64,000 nt of DNA from an uncultured Acinetobacter sp. (GCA_947306495.1 CAMZGT010000002.1:52187-116186); one strand, 5' to 3'. Counted from the first letter of the stretch, positions 43,744 through 53,113 are shown. Notes: generated by a model not told the origin, from the letters alone. A program made the numbers and translations.

Positions 43744-45555
43744 ATGTGTTGCGCGATAAATGTTTGTGTTGCTTGTGATGACAATTATTCAATGTATGCT
43801 GGTGTTGTAATAGCTTCAGTTCTTGCAAATGCTTCAGAAGAGGATTTTTTAAATTTTTATGTACTTGATGGCGGAATAACGGAAGAACACAAACAACAAA
43901 TTACTTCCTTAAAATCAATAAAAGATTGTGAAATAAATTTTGTGCGAATTGATGAGTCAATGTTTGAGGATTATAAACAAGTAAAGACTCATGATTATAT
44001 AACTTTAGCAACATATTATCGTCTAAAACTTCCGACACTGCTTAAAGACATTAAACGTGTTATATATTTTGATTGTGATTTTGTAATCAATTCAAGCTTG
44101 AAATGTTTGTTTAATACTGATATGGGAGATTATGCAATAGCAGGTGTAAGAGATATAAACAAAAAGATGCTCAAAAATAATCCTGATTATGTAAATGCAG
44201 GCATGTTGGTTTTTGATATATCAAAAATGCGAGAGCAAAATTTAGAATCTAAATTTTTAGAATGGACTTGTAAACATAAAGATACTATAAAATTGGGTGA
44301 TCAGGAAATCATTAATGAAGTACTTAAAGGCCGCATTAAAATAGTTTCGGATGAATGGAATGTTCAATCAAGTAATTTTACAAATCGTTCAAGTTATACA
44401 AACAATCCTAAAACAATTCATTTTGTTGCCAAAAAGAAACCTTGGCATTTTGGTTCATTTAGTTTTCACAGACCGCTGTATTTTAAATACTTACAGATGA
44501 CACCTTGGAAGCTTGATGAAAAAGAATACAAGCATTGGACTTTTGACAACCAAATTGTATCTTTAATAAAGTATTTAGAATACAGACCGTTGTTTATGTT
44601 TAGGCCAAGATTTTATAAAGCGTTATTTTGTACTTACTTATTGCCGATACTCAATTTATTTATTTCTGTTGAAGATTATAAAGAAACACATAACCTTTTG
44701 AGGTTTTTGGGTCTGAAGATAAAATATCCGAAAAGGGAATATATTGAGAAACAGAAAAATAATCCTTTTGAACATTATAAAAAGGATAATATTGATATAA
44801 CTACAATTCCGCCGGCGGAGGGACAGATAAGAAAAATTCAGCTTGCAAATCTTGCTCTGTTGAAAGAGTTAGACTATGTTTGTAAACAAAACGGTTTAAA
44901 ATATTGGTTGGATTTTGGAACGCTGTTAGGCGCAATTCGTCATAGAGGATTTATCCCTTGGGATGACGATATTGATACAGGCATGCTTAGGGAAGATTAC
45001 AACAAAATAATAGAGGCATTTAAAACAACTTCAAGAAATCCGGATATTTATGCAGAAGTTTCTTGCTGTGGAAAGGGAGATTGTCTGATTAAAGTCAGAC
45101 ATAAAAAGTGTGAATACTTGTTTTTAGATATTTTCCCATATGATTTGTATCCGAGTTTACAAGAAAAAGAGCAAAAAATACTTACTAAATCTTGGAAAAA
45201 ACTAATCAAAAAAGAAATTCGACCTTTATCTTCTAAGGAGGAAATAAATAGTAAGTTACAGGAATTAAGAGATAAAATATTTTTTAAAACATCTGAAAAT
45301 CTGGATTTAGTTTATGGTATAGATTACAATCATCCTTATGACAATTGGTTTTGTAAATATGAGTTTGTGTTTCCTCTAAAAGAAGCTGAGTTTGAAGGTT
45401 ATAACTTTCCGGTTATGAATAATACAGATGCATATTTAAGAAAAACTTTCGGTGATTATATGTCTTACCCTAAAAAATTCGGAATGGGGCATTCAATGTA
45501 CTTGAATATATCTGATGTTGATAATAAAATTATTATGGAATTAGGGGTATTATAA
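43744..45555 (+). CDS. Glycosyltransferase GT8 fused to LicD-type phosphotransferase
   Basis: A 603-aa two-domain protein. Residues 1-275 are a GT8 (LgtC-like) glycosyltransferase, with NVCVACDDNYSMYAGVVIAS at the start, the D-x-D in YFDCDFVIN near 107-115, and VNAGMLVFDISKM and KTIHFVAKKKPWHFG later. Residues about 350-600 are a LicD domain, with LKYWLDFGTLLGAIRHRGFI and PWDDDIDTGML near 385-415. LicD proteins transfer phosphorylated small molecules (phosphocholine in Haemophilus and pneumococcus) from a CDP carrier to glycans. The stop overlaps the next gene's start (TAATG). It is the first gene of the operon. Confidence 0.92.
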   Translation: MCCAINVCVACDDNYSMYAGVVIASVLANASEEDFLNFYVLDGGITEEHKQQITSLKSIKDCEINFVRIDESMFEDYKQVKTHDYITLATYYRLKLPTLLKDIKRVIYFDCDFVINSSLKCLFNTDMGDYAIAGVRDINKKMLKNNPDYVNAGMLVFDISKMREQNLESKFLEWTCKHKDTIKLGDQEIINEVLKGRIKIVSDEWNVQSSNFTNRSSYTNNPKTIHFVAKKKPWHFGSFSFHRPLYFKYLQMTPWKLDEKEYKHWTFDNQIVSLIKYLEYRPLFMFRPRFYKALFCTYLLPILNLFISVEDYKETHNLLRFLGLKIKYPKREYIEKQKNNPFEHYKKDNIDITTIPPAEGQIRKIQLANLALLKELDYVCKQNGLKYWLDFGTLLGAIRHRGFIPWDDDIDTGMLREDYNKIIEAFKTTSRNPDIYAEVSCCGKGDCLIKVRHKKCEYLFLDIFPYDLYPSLQEKEQKILTKSWKKLIKKEIRPLSSKEEINSKLQELRDKIFFKTSENLDLVYGIDYNHPYDNWFCKYEFVFPLKEAEFEGYNFPVMNNTDAYLRKTFGDYMSYPKKFGMGHSMYLNISDVDNKIIMELGVL

Positions 45556-46490
45556 TGAAGTTTTTATGGTATGAATTTAATGATAATACTAAACACCACG
45601 TTTTTTGGATATTTTTCTTTAAAATATCAATAAAGGATAAAATAAGAGCGTTAGAAGCAATTAACAGATATCTTTTAAATGCTGTAAACAAAATGAATCC
45701 ATCTAATATGCCGCCCGCAGAGGGAGGATTAAGGCAGTGGCAATTGGAATGTGTTGAGCTGTTAAAAGATTTTGATAAAGTGTGTAAAGAAAATAATGTT
45801 AAATATTGGCTAGATTTTGGAACGCTATTGGGCGCAGTCCGTCACAGAGGATTTATTCCTTGGGATGATGATATTGATACAAGCATGCTCAGTTCTGATG
45901 TGGAAAAAATTGTTCCGATTTTAAAAGAACACTATAAAAAAACAGATTACATTGTGCGCACAAGAGCGCTTACTTGTAACAATTTTCAGATTCGTATAAG
46001 GCATCGCAGGTATAATGTAGGCATAGATATATTTCCTGTATATGAATATCCTGCTTCTGAATTGACGACTGAATTGAATACGGAAATCAAAAACAACATA
46101 CTCAAAGCGAGAAAGATGCTTGATAAAAAGTATCGCTCTAAGGTACTTTCAAAAGAAAGAACAGAAGAGGCTATAAAAGATATTGTTACTTTGCAAAATA
46201 AGTATGTAATACCTCAGGATAAAGACTTTCCTGCGAATCCAATTCTGTTTCATGGGATAGATTTCCCGTATGAAGAAGATTATTTCATCATGCCGTATAA
46301 CGAAATATTCCCTCTTAGGGAAAAAGAGTTTGAGGGGAGCATTTTTCTTGTTCCTAATAAGGCGGAAGAGTATCTTGGACACTTGTGGAGCAATTGGGAA
46401 TATTTACCTGAAAGTATGGCAATACGTTATGAATCTTATTTCCCGCATTATAAGGAATGTAAGCCGACATACAGAAAGGATGATGAATGA
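45555..46490 (+). CDS. LicD-family phosphotransferase
   Basis: A 311-aa stand-alone LicD protein with the same core as the C-terminal half of the previous gene: VKYWLDFGTLLGAVRHRGFI, then PWDDDIDTSML near residues 90-120. A PPAEGG linker appears just before the core in both proteins, which suggests duplication. The start ATG 45555 overlaps the GT8-LicD stop by one base, and its own stop overlaps the next start by four (ATGA). It presumably transfers a phosphorylated or phosphonate group from a CDP carrier. Confidence 0.92.
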   Translation: MKFLWYEFNDNTKHHVFWIFFFKISIKDKIRALEAINRYLLNAVNKMNPSNMPPAEGGLRQWQLECVELLKDFDKVCKENNVKYWLDFGTLLGAVRHRGFIPWDDDIDTSMLSSDVEKIVPILKEHYKKTDYIVRTRALTCNNFQIRIRHRRYNVGIDIFPVYEYPASELTTELNTEIKNNILKARKMLDKKYRSKVLSKERTEEAIKDIVTLQNKYVIPQDKDFPANPILFHGIDFPYEEDYFIMPYNEIFPLREKEFEGSIFLVPNKAEEYLGHLWSNWEYLPESMAIRYESYFPHYKECKPTYRKDDE

Positions 46491-47596
46491 AACAATTTAT
46501 AGTTGGTCCTGTAGAAATGTATCCGAGTACAAAGAATGTGCTTGAGAAAGGTTATACGTATTTTAGAACTCAAGAATACGGGCATATGGTTAAAGACTGC
46601 CTTAAAAAAGTTGCTGATATGATGGGAGCAAGTAATTCAAAGACAATATACTTGGCTGCTTCTGGAACAGGAGCAATGGATGCCGTTGTTGACAATTGTA
46701 TGTCAGGCTTAGGTAAAAATGGCTGCGACAAAGCTTTAGTTATAAACGGAGGAAGTTTTGGACACAGATTTTGTGAATTATTGGAATGGTACAAAGTTCC
46801 TTATGATTCAATTGACCTAGAGTGGGATCAAGTTGTTAAAGCTAAAGATTTTGAACCATATGAAAACAAAGGTTACACAGCTCTTTTTGTTAATCTTGAT
46901 GAAACATCATCAGGAAAGCTTTATGATATAGGTTTGATAAGTGATTTTTGCAAAAGAAATAATTTGTATCTGATTGTTGATGCGATTTCAACATTTCTGG
47001 CCGATGATTATAATATGGAAAAATACGAAATTGATGTTACAATAATCAGTTCACAAAAAGGTCTTTGTTTGTCACCGGGAATGTCTATTGTGTCATTCAG
47101 CAATAGAATGGTTGATAAAATAAATAGAGAGGGTTGTCCTAATTCATATTATTTTGATTTTAAATTATATTTCAGGAATATTGACAGAGGGCAAACACCT
47201 TTTACTACAACAGTTTCTATTATGTATGAACTTAAGGATATGCTTGAGTTAATTGAAAAATCTGGCGGTAAAGATTCTTGGATACAAATAGTTCAAGATA
47301 AAGCTAATTATTTTAGAAAAAAAGCTGCAGAATTAGGGTTAAAAATTCCGGATTATCCAAAGTCAAATACTCTTACGCCATTGTATTTTGATGATGTTAA
47401 AGCAAGTGATGTAGTAAAAGAGCTAAGAGAACGATATGAATTATTTGTTAATCCATGTGGTGGTGCTATGGCAGATAAGCTTTTAAGGGTAGCCCATATC
47501 GGAAATACTACAAAAGAAGATATAGATTTGCTGCTTGAAAAAATGTCTGTTATAGTAAATGAGCTAAAAAACAAAGAATTACAAGGAGTTATGTAA
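46487..47596 (+). CDS. Class V aminotransferase, 2-aminoethylphosphonate-pyruvate-like
   Basis: A 369-aa PLP enzyme of aminotransferase class V. It begins KQFIVGPVEMYPSTKNV, with the GPVE start shared by PhnW and alanine-glyoxylate-type enzymes. The PLP lysine is in IISSQKGLCLSPG near residue 191, and VNLDETSSGKLYDI lies near 144. PhnW interconverts phosphonoacetaldehyde and 2-aminoethylphosphonate. The substrate here cannot be told from sequence. The neighbours (LicD, cytidylyltransferase) favour making an amino-alkyl head group for surface decoration. It overlaps both neighbouring genes (ATGA and TAATG). Confidence 0.85.
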   Translation: MKQFIVGPVEMYPSTKNVLEKGYTYFRTQEYGHMVKDCLKKVADMMGASNSKTIYLAASGTGAMDAVVDNCMSGLGKNGCDKALVINGGSFGHRFCELLEWYKVPYDSIDLEWDQVVKAKDFEPYENKGYTALFVNLDETSSGKLYDIGLISDFCKRNNLYLIVDAISTFLADDYNMEKYEIDVTIISSQKGLCLSPGMSIVSFSNRMVDKINREGCPNSYYFDFKLYFRNIDRGQTPFTTTVSIMYELKDMLELIEKSGGKDSWIQIVQDKANYFRKKAAELGLKIPDYPKSNTLTPLYFDDVKASDVVKELRERYELFVNPCGGAMADKLLRVAHIGNTTKEDIDLLLEKMSVIVNELKNKELQGVM

Positions 47597-48060
47597 TGAT
47601 AGGAAATAAAACTGTAGTTTATACGTCAGGAACGTTTGATATGCTTCATATTAATCATTTGAAAATGATTGAGTATGCAAGGGCATTGGGTGATATTTTG
47701 ATAGTCGGTGTTAATACAGATGAACTTGTTGCAAGTTATAAGTCAACTCCGATAATACCTTTTGAAGAAAGAATAGCTTTGATGAAAGCTATAAAGGGAC
47801 CGGATGTAGTTATTCCTCAAAAATCACTGGACCACACTGATAAAGTAAAAAAATTAAATTTTGATATTTTTGTTGTCGGGGATGATTGGGTTGGAAAATA
47901 TGATTATCTAAAAGAGCAGGGCGTTGAAGTTGTTTATTTCCCATATGGAGATGGTATCAGTTCTTCCGGGTTGAAAAAGAGAATTTACAATAATTACAAA
48001 AAATTACAAGATAAAGCAAATAATCATCTTCCTGCTGATGCAGAAGTGAAAAGCAGATAA
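47596..48060 (+). CDS. Glycerol-3-phosphate/ethanolamine-phosphate-type cytidylyltransferase
   Basis: A 154-aa member of the small HxGH-type cytidylyltransferases. YTSGTFDMLHINHL near residues 9-22 holds the H-x-x-H pair (H18, H21). VGDDWVGKYDYL lies near 94-105, and the nucleotide end motif GISSSGLKKRI lies near 124-134. Such enzymes make CDP-glycerol, CDP-ethanolamine or similar carriers. The substrate is open. Direct overlap with the aminotransferase and the nearby LicD proteins suggests that it activates the group that LicD transfers. Confidence 0.9.
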   Translation: MIGNKTVVYTSGTFDMLHINHLKMIEYARALGDILIVGVNTDELVASYKSTPIIPFEERIALMKAIKGPDVVIPQKSLDHTDKVKKLNFDIFVVGDDWVGKYDYLKEQGVEVVYFPYGDGISSSGLKKRIYNNYKKLQDKANNHLPADAEVKSR

Positions 48061-48110
48061 TAAATTCTTAAATTTTCTCATAAAAGTTATTTTAAATTAA
48101 GGAGGCTGTT

Positions 48111-48983
48111 TTGAGTTTTAAATTTTATGAAAAAAAAGAAACGCTAAAATATATCAGACATATAATTTGCGGTATCAAATTTACGAAAAAAAGAAAAATA
48201 GATGAAACAGCTTCTCTTAGAGATATCAGAACCTACACAATGGCAGCTGCTATGCATCGTAGTTTCGAAAAATATCGCGGCATATATGTTGATAGAGATA
48301 TTGTTATTGTTGGCGGAGGTCCGACTTTAAAATATTTTCAAGACATTCCGGATGCTGTTCATATCGGATTGAATCTTGCATATAAAATGGAAAATGTTAA
48401 TTTTGATTATTTATTTTGTCAAGATAGATTTCCTATAGAAAGTGATATAGAAGGTTTTGTAAATTATAAGCCTGATACTTGTACTAAAGTTTTTGGTTTA
48501 TATAACAATCCGACTGATAAAGAGAGAGTTTTGAATTCAACAATTGGCAGATGTGAGAAAAAAGAAGTATATATTTTAAATAATAGGCGAGTTCCATATG
48601 CGATATATGCAACAGATATAAGTTGCGAACCTTTCGTCTGGTTTGCCGGAACTGTATTTGCGGCATTGCAATTCGCTATTTATACAGGTGCAAAGAGAGT
48701 GTACCTTGCAGGTTTTGACTGTACAGATGGAGTAGGACATGCTTTTTATGACACTAATATTAAATCCTACAGTCCATATAGTGGTCGATTTGCATATAAT
48801 TTGAAATATCAACTTAAATCATGGCAACAATTCAAAGAATATTTGGGTTACATGCATTCAAATTTTACCGAGTTTGTTTCGGTAAATCCTGTTACTCTGC
48901 AAGGAATGTTTAAGGATGTTTATACTCAGTCGTACTTGAATGAGCATCCGGAAATCAAAGATGCTGAATTGTTGGGATCTTAG
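48111..48983 (+). CDS. DUF115/GT42-like glycan-modifying protein (copy 1)
   Basis: A 290-aa protein, TTG 48111 start with GGAGG six bases upstream. The key segment near residues 63-85, IVIVGGGPTLKYFQDIPDAV, resembles the nucleotide-sugar-binding starts of DUF115 and sialyltransferase-type GT42 proteins. A second glycine-aspartate segment, RVYLAGFDCTDG, lies near 195-206. It is paralogous to the product at 59227-60075, which has VVIVGSGPTLKNYTQIKDAI and IYLVGCDCSQNG in matching places. The C-termini share NPV, FKD and YT. Its place beside the LicD operon suggests a glycan-modification role, with the reaction unknown. Confidence 0.72.
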   Translation: MSFKFYEKKETLKYIRHIICGIKFTKKRKIDETASLRDIRTYTMAAAMHRSFEKYRGIYVDRDIVIVGGGPTLKYFQDIPDAVHIGLNLAYKMENVNFDYLFCQDRFPIESDIEGFVNYKPDTCTKVFGLYNNPTDKERVLNSTIGRCEKKEVYILNNRRVPYAIYATDISCEPFVWFAGTVFAALQFAIYTGAKRVYLAGFDCTDGVGHAFYDTNIKSYSPYSGRFAYNLKYQLKSWQQFKEYLGYMHSNFTEFVSVNPVTLQGMFKDVYTQSYLNEHPEIKDAELLGS

Positions 48984-49006
48984 CCTTTGTTGTTACAGTT
49001 GTGAGT

Positions 49007-50404
49007 CTAAAAAACGTCAGTTTTTATCGGGTTTTTAAACTTAGTAATGCTTCCTTGGAACAGAAGCTTAACAACACCTATAGGTCCGTTTCTGTGTTTT
49101 GCAATTATAATCTCAGCTTCACCTTTATTTGCGGCTTTTTCACCTTCATCTTCATCTTCTGAAGCATTTTTGTAATATTCATCCCGATAAATAAATGTTA
49201 CAATATCTGCGTCTTGTTCAATAGAACCGGATTCACGCAAATCCGAAAGCATAGGACGCTTATCGGTTCTGCCTTCAACTGCACGTGACAGCTGGGATAA
49301 TGCAATAATAGGAACATTCAGTTCTTTCGCAAGAATTTTTAGTCCTCTTGATATGCTTGAAATTTGCTGCATTCTGTCTTCTCTGCCGGTTCCCTCAATC
49401 AATTGCAGGTAATCTATTACAATCAAACCGAGATTCTTTTCAGCCATAGCCAGGCGTCTGCATTTTGCTCTTAAATCAGTAATTGTACAGCCTGCAGTAT
49501 CATCTATGTATATTGGAGCTTCGGAAAAACTGTTCATTGCAGTAGCAAGCTTTTCCCAATCTTTTGCTTGCATATTACCGGTTTTAAGTCTTTGTGTATC
49601 AACTTCTGCTTCAGCACATAAAAGACGCTGAACGAGCTGTTCTTTTGACATTTCTAAAGAAAATATAGCAACAGGAACATTTGAACGCAGTGCAACGTTT
49701 TGTGCTATATTAAGTGCAAATGCGGTTTTACCCATTGCAGGTCTTGCAGCCAGAATAATTAAATCCGATTTTTGTAATCCGTTAGTTAATGTATCTAAAT
49801 CGTAGTATCCGGTTGCAACGCCGGTTAGAGTTCCCTTGTTATTGTATCTTTCTTCAATTTTTGCATAAGTATCATAAACCAAGTCTTTTATTGGAGCCAT
49901 GGCTTTGGATGCTTTTTGAGAAGCTATATCAAAAATTAGCTTTTCTGCTTGCTCAAGAGATTCTTCTATAGGATTAAGGTCGTATCCTGCAGTAACAATT
50001 TCTGAACCTGCATTTATAAGAGAACGTTTGATAGCTTTTTCTTGTACTATTTTAGAATAGTATTCGATATTTGCTGTTGTTATAGTTTTGTAGCTAAGAT
50101 CATTGATAAAAGCTCGCCCGCCAACGAGTTCCAGCTTTTGATTAATATTTAATACATCAGAAACTGAAACAATATCAATTTTATCTTCACCATTATATAG
50201 TTGAAGCATTGCTTCATAAACATATCTGTGTGCGGGTTTGTAAAAAGATTCTGGACGCAAACTTTCCACGATTCTGTTCATGCAAGCAGGATTTACCAAT
50301 ATTGCACCCAAAATAGCTTCTTCCGCATCGATATTTTGCGGCATGAGTTGTGATAAATCTTCGGAGTTTGTGTGTTTTTTTCGGCTGGTATACGATGAAG
50401 TCAT
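49007..50404 (-). CDS. dnaB: Replicative DNA helicase DnaB
   Basis: Hexameric helicase that opens the replication fork. The 465-aa protein has the N-terminal DnaB domain (PQNIDAEEAILGAILVNP). Walker A is ARPAMGKTAFALNIAQ near residues 217-232, and VPVAIFSLEMSKEQLVQRLL lies near 238-257. The DnaB block LIVIDYLQLI follows near 325, and LSQLSRAVEGRTDKRPMLSD lies near 365. No intein is present. ATG 50404 follows AAGGAGTTAATAATC. proS lies 67 bases upstream on the same strand. Confidence 0.97.
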   Translation of the reverse strand: MTSSYTSRKKHTNSEDLSQLMPQNIDAEEAILGAILVNPACMNRIVESLRPESFYKPAHRYVYEAMLQLYNGEDKIDIVSVSDVLNINQKLELVGGRAFINDLSYKTITTANIEYYSKIVQEKAIKRSLINAGSEIVTAGYDLNPIEESLEQAEKLIFDIASQKASKAMAPIKDLVYDTYAKIEERYNNKGTLTGVATGYYDLDTLTNGLQKSDLIILAARPAMGKTAFALNIAQNVALRSNVPVAIFSLEMSKEQLVQRLLCAEAEVDTQRLKTGNMQAKDWEKLATAMNSFSEAPIYIDDTAGCTITDLRAKCRRLAMAEKNLGLIVIDYLQLIEGTGREDRMQQISSISRGLKILAKELNVPIIALSQLSRAVEGRTDKRPMLSDLRESGSIEQDADIVTFIYRDEYYKNASEDEDEGEKAANKGEAEIIIAKHRNGPIGVVKLLFQGSITKFKNPIKTDVF

Positions 50405-50471
50405 GATTATTAACTCCTTATTATAAGGTTATCAATAATAAATTTATTATTCAATTAAAATTAACAAAACT

Positions 50472-52217
50472 TTATTTAAGATTGTGAACGGCAGTTACAA
50501 CAACTTCTGCAGCATCTTCCGGTTTTATATTCAAAATCTCTTCTGTTTCACGGATTTTAAATTCTACTAAACCTTCGGATATGCCTTTCCCGACAGTAAT
50601 TCTATACGGAAAACCAATAAGGTCTGCATCTTTGAATTTTACACCTGCTCGTTCGTCTCTGTCATCTAAAACGACTTCTACTCCGTGTTTTAGCAATGTC
50701 TTGTAAATATCTTCCGCAACTTTCATTTGAAGTTCATCTTTCGTGCTTACCGGAATTACAATTGCATGATAAGGCGCAATTGCAAGCGGCCACTTGATAC
50801 CTTGTTCGTCATGGTGTGCTTCAACAGCGGCTGCTGCCGTTCTGGAAATGCCGATTCCGTAACAACCCATAATGTAAGGTTGAGTTTTGCCATTCTGATC
50901 TAAATATACCGCGTTCATTGGTTTTGAGTATTTTGTGCCGAGTTGGAATATATTTCCGACTTCAATCCCGCGAGTTACTTTTAACGGTTTGCCGCAAATT
51001 GAACAAAATTCTCCGGCTTCAACAAGACGAATATCCGAAACTACTTCCGGCATATTTACATCAACATTCCAATTATAACCAACCCCGTGTACATCTTTTT
51101 TATTTACACCAATAACGAAATTTTTCATATCTTTAACTGTTTCATCTGCTACAACCATAATTGGATAACCGTTATACTCTTTTAATCCGTTCGGACCAAT
51201 AAATCCTTTTTCACCATCAAAACCGTTTACCACCATCATTTCTTCAATTTCACCGGTTGTTGCAATTCTAATATCTGAACCGCCCACTGCATTCATAAGT
51301 TTGGTTTCTTCAATAGCTTTATCTGCCCTTATCAGAGCCAAAACAGTTTTTTTATCAACAATGTAAACAAGAGTCTTTACGATAAGAGTTGCAGGTATCT
51401 TAAGGAATTCACATAATTCTTCTATTGTATGAGTATTCGGTGTATCAACAATTTTTGCTTGTTCCCAATCACCCGCAGTTTTAATATTTTCAGCTAATTT
51501 TGAAACTGCATGGTTAGAGTTTGCCGCATAACCGCAATCGCAATAAAATACATCATTTTCTCCTGCGTCTGTGTCGGTTATTACCATGAATTCGTGACTT
51601 ACGCTTCCTCCGATAGCACCGGAGTCAGATTGCACTGCTTTTGTCTCTAGACCGCATCTTTTAAAAATTCTTGTATAAGCTTCCCACATGTTTTTGTATT
51701 CGGCTTCCATTTCTTCTTGTGATGCAGCAAACGAGTAGGCATCTTTCATTATGAATTCACGTCCTCTCAGAAGTCCAAAACGCGGGCGTCTTTCATCACG
51801 GAATTTTGATTGAATTTGATATAAATTAACAGGTAATTGTTTATATGATTTAAGCCCATCGCGAGCTATTGCGGTAATTATTTCTTCATGGGTGGGTCCA
51901 AGACACATTTCACGGCCGTGTCTGTCTTTAAGACGCATTAACTCTCCGCCGTATGCGCCCCATCTGCCTGATTCTTCCCAAAGTTCTTTTGGTTGAACAA
52001 ACGGCATAAGAAGTTCTTGTGCGCCGGCTCTGTCCATTTCTTCACGAACAATTTTTTCTACTTTTTTTAGGACTCTCCACATTAACGGTAAATAATTATA
52101 TATACCCATAGACAGTTTTCTTATAAACCCTGCTCTCACAAGCATTTTATGAGAGATTACTTCCGCATCTGACGGAAACTCTCTTAGTGTTTGTACAAAC
52201 AATTTTGACATTTTCAT
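50472..52217 (-). CDS. proS: Prolyl-tRNA synthetase
   Basis: Charges tRNA-Pro with proline. The 581-aa protein is the bacterial type, with class II motif 1 and 2 regions (YLPLMWRVLKKVEKIVREEM and the later SKFRDERRPRFGLLRGREFI). It has the inserted editing domain (about 225-405) and motif 3 near residue 440 (YGIGISRTAAAAVEAHHDE). The anticodon-binding domain is C-terminal. ATG 52217 has AGGGA upstream. A second ATG two codons later is possible. No unusual feature. Confidence 0.97.
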   Translation of the reverse strand: MKMSKLFVQTLREFPSDAEVISHKMLVRAGFIRKLSMGIYNYLPLMWRVLKKVEKIVREEMDRAGAQELLMPFVQPKELWEESGRWGAYGGELMRLKDRHGREMCLGPTHEEIITAIARDGLKSYKQLPVNLYQIQSKFRDERRPRFGLLRGREFIMKDAYSFAASQEEMEAEYKNMWEAYTRIFKRCGLETKAVQSDSGAIGGSVSHEFMVITDTDAGENDVFYCDCGYAANSNHAVSKLAENIKTAGDWEQAKIVDTPNTHTIEELCEFLKIPATLIVKTLVYIVDKKTVLALIRADKAIEETKLMNAVGGSDIRIATTGEIEEMMVVNGFDGEKGFIGPNGLKEYNGYPIMVVADETVKDMKNFVIGVNKKDVHGVGYNWNVDVNMPEVVSDIRLVEAGEFCSICGKPLKVTRGIEVGNIFQLGTKYSKPMNAVYLDQNGKTQPYIMGCYGIGISRTAAAAVEAHHDEQGIKWPLAIAPYHAIVIPVSTKDELQMKVAEDIYKTLLKHGVEVVLDDRDERAGVKFKDADLIGFPYRITVGKGISEGLVEFKIRETEEILNIKPEDAAEVVVTAVHNLK

Positions 52218-52329
52218 ATTACGAATCCCTCTAATTTTTATTTCAGCTTATCTATTCTACCACAAAGGAAAATTAAGGACACTTTCGGTAGGAAAAATTC
52301 AAATAAACAATTGTAACAAATTACACTTA

Positions 52330-52359
52330 TTGATGTTACATTTTTTTATTATTTATAAT
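52330..52359 (+). promoter_or_regulatory. Promoter for the NrtR-like gene
   Basis: TTGATG (52330-52335), 18 bases, then TATAAT (52354-52359). The 5' leader to ATG 52433 is about 65 bases. Confidence 0.5.
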
Positions 52360-52432
52360 AGAATAGTATGGTTAGGGCATTTAAGTCCTAAATTAATTTC
52401 TATAAACATGAGCATTAATTCAGAGGTTACAA

Positions 52433-53113
52433 ATGTTTAATGAAGTAAAGACACATGAAATTACAGTTGACATTGTTATTTTAACGATTAAAGAGGATGC
52501 TTTACAAGTACTTCTAGTAAAACGTGATAATGAACCGTTTAAAGGTAAATGGGCAATCCCGGGCGGATATGTAAGAATGTCCGAGAACCTTGATGAAGCT
52601 GCAATTCGAGTTCTTAAAGAAAAAACTAATGTTGATAACATTTATTTGGAACAATTATATACTTTCGGAGATCCGCTCAGGCACCCTGTTTCAAGAGTTA
52701 TCACTTGTGCGTATTTTGCGTTGGTACGAGCTGAAGATATTGAAGTTGAAACAACGGAGGATTTAGCTTGGCATAAAGTTTTTGATTTACCGCCGCTAGC
52801 ATTTGACCACAAGGAAATTATTGAGTATTCGCTCAAGAGAACTCGCGAAAGATTGGAAATGTGTCCTGTTGCATATCAGCTTCTTAATCAAAAATTTACT
52901 TTAACAGAAATGCAAAAAGCGTATGAAATGATTATGGAAAAGAAGCTTGATAAAAGAAACTTCAGAAAGAAAGTTATTACAACAGACGGTTTAAGAGAAT
53001 TAAATGAATTCTCAAAATCTTCATCAAAAAGGCCGGCAAGATTGTATACATTTGATAACATCAAGCTTAATTCAAAAAGAGCACATTTTATTAAAAAGGA
53101 GACAAAATGTTAA
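52433..53113 (+). CDS. NrtR-like Nudix-fold transcriptional regulator
   Basis: NrtR proteins combine an N-terminal Nudix fold that senses ADP-ribose with a C-terminal winged helix and control NAD-related genes. The 226-aa protein has LLVKRDNEPFKGKWAIPGGY near 29-48 and then VRMSENLDEAAIRVLKEKTN. The catalytic Nudix box needs R-E-x-x-E-E, and here it reads RVLKEK, so hydrolase activity is doubtful. The C-terminal part (about 145-200) has LTEMQKAYEMIMEKKLDKRN, matching the DNA-binding half. It overlaps secG by seven bases. pnuC, a plausible target, lies 4.5 kb away. Confidence 0.88.
   Translation: MFNEVKTHEITVDIVILTIKEDALQVLLVKRDNEPFKGKWAIPGGYVRMSENLDEAAIRVLKEKTNVDNIYLEQLYTFGDPLRHPVSRVITCAYFALVRAEDIEVETTEDLAWHKVFDLPPLAFDHKEIIEYSLKRTRERLEMCPVAYQLLNQKFTLTEMQKAYEMIMEKKLDKRNFRKKVITTDGLRELNEFSKSSSKRPARLYTFDNIKLNSKRAHFIKKETKC

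Noticed and set aside
52433..53113. Active Nudix hydrolase
   Set aside because: The catalytic glutamates of the Nudix box are not present, and a winged-helix end favours a regulator.
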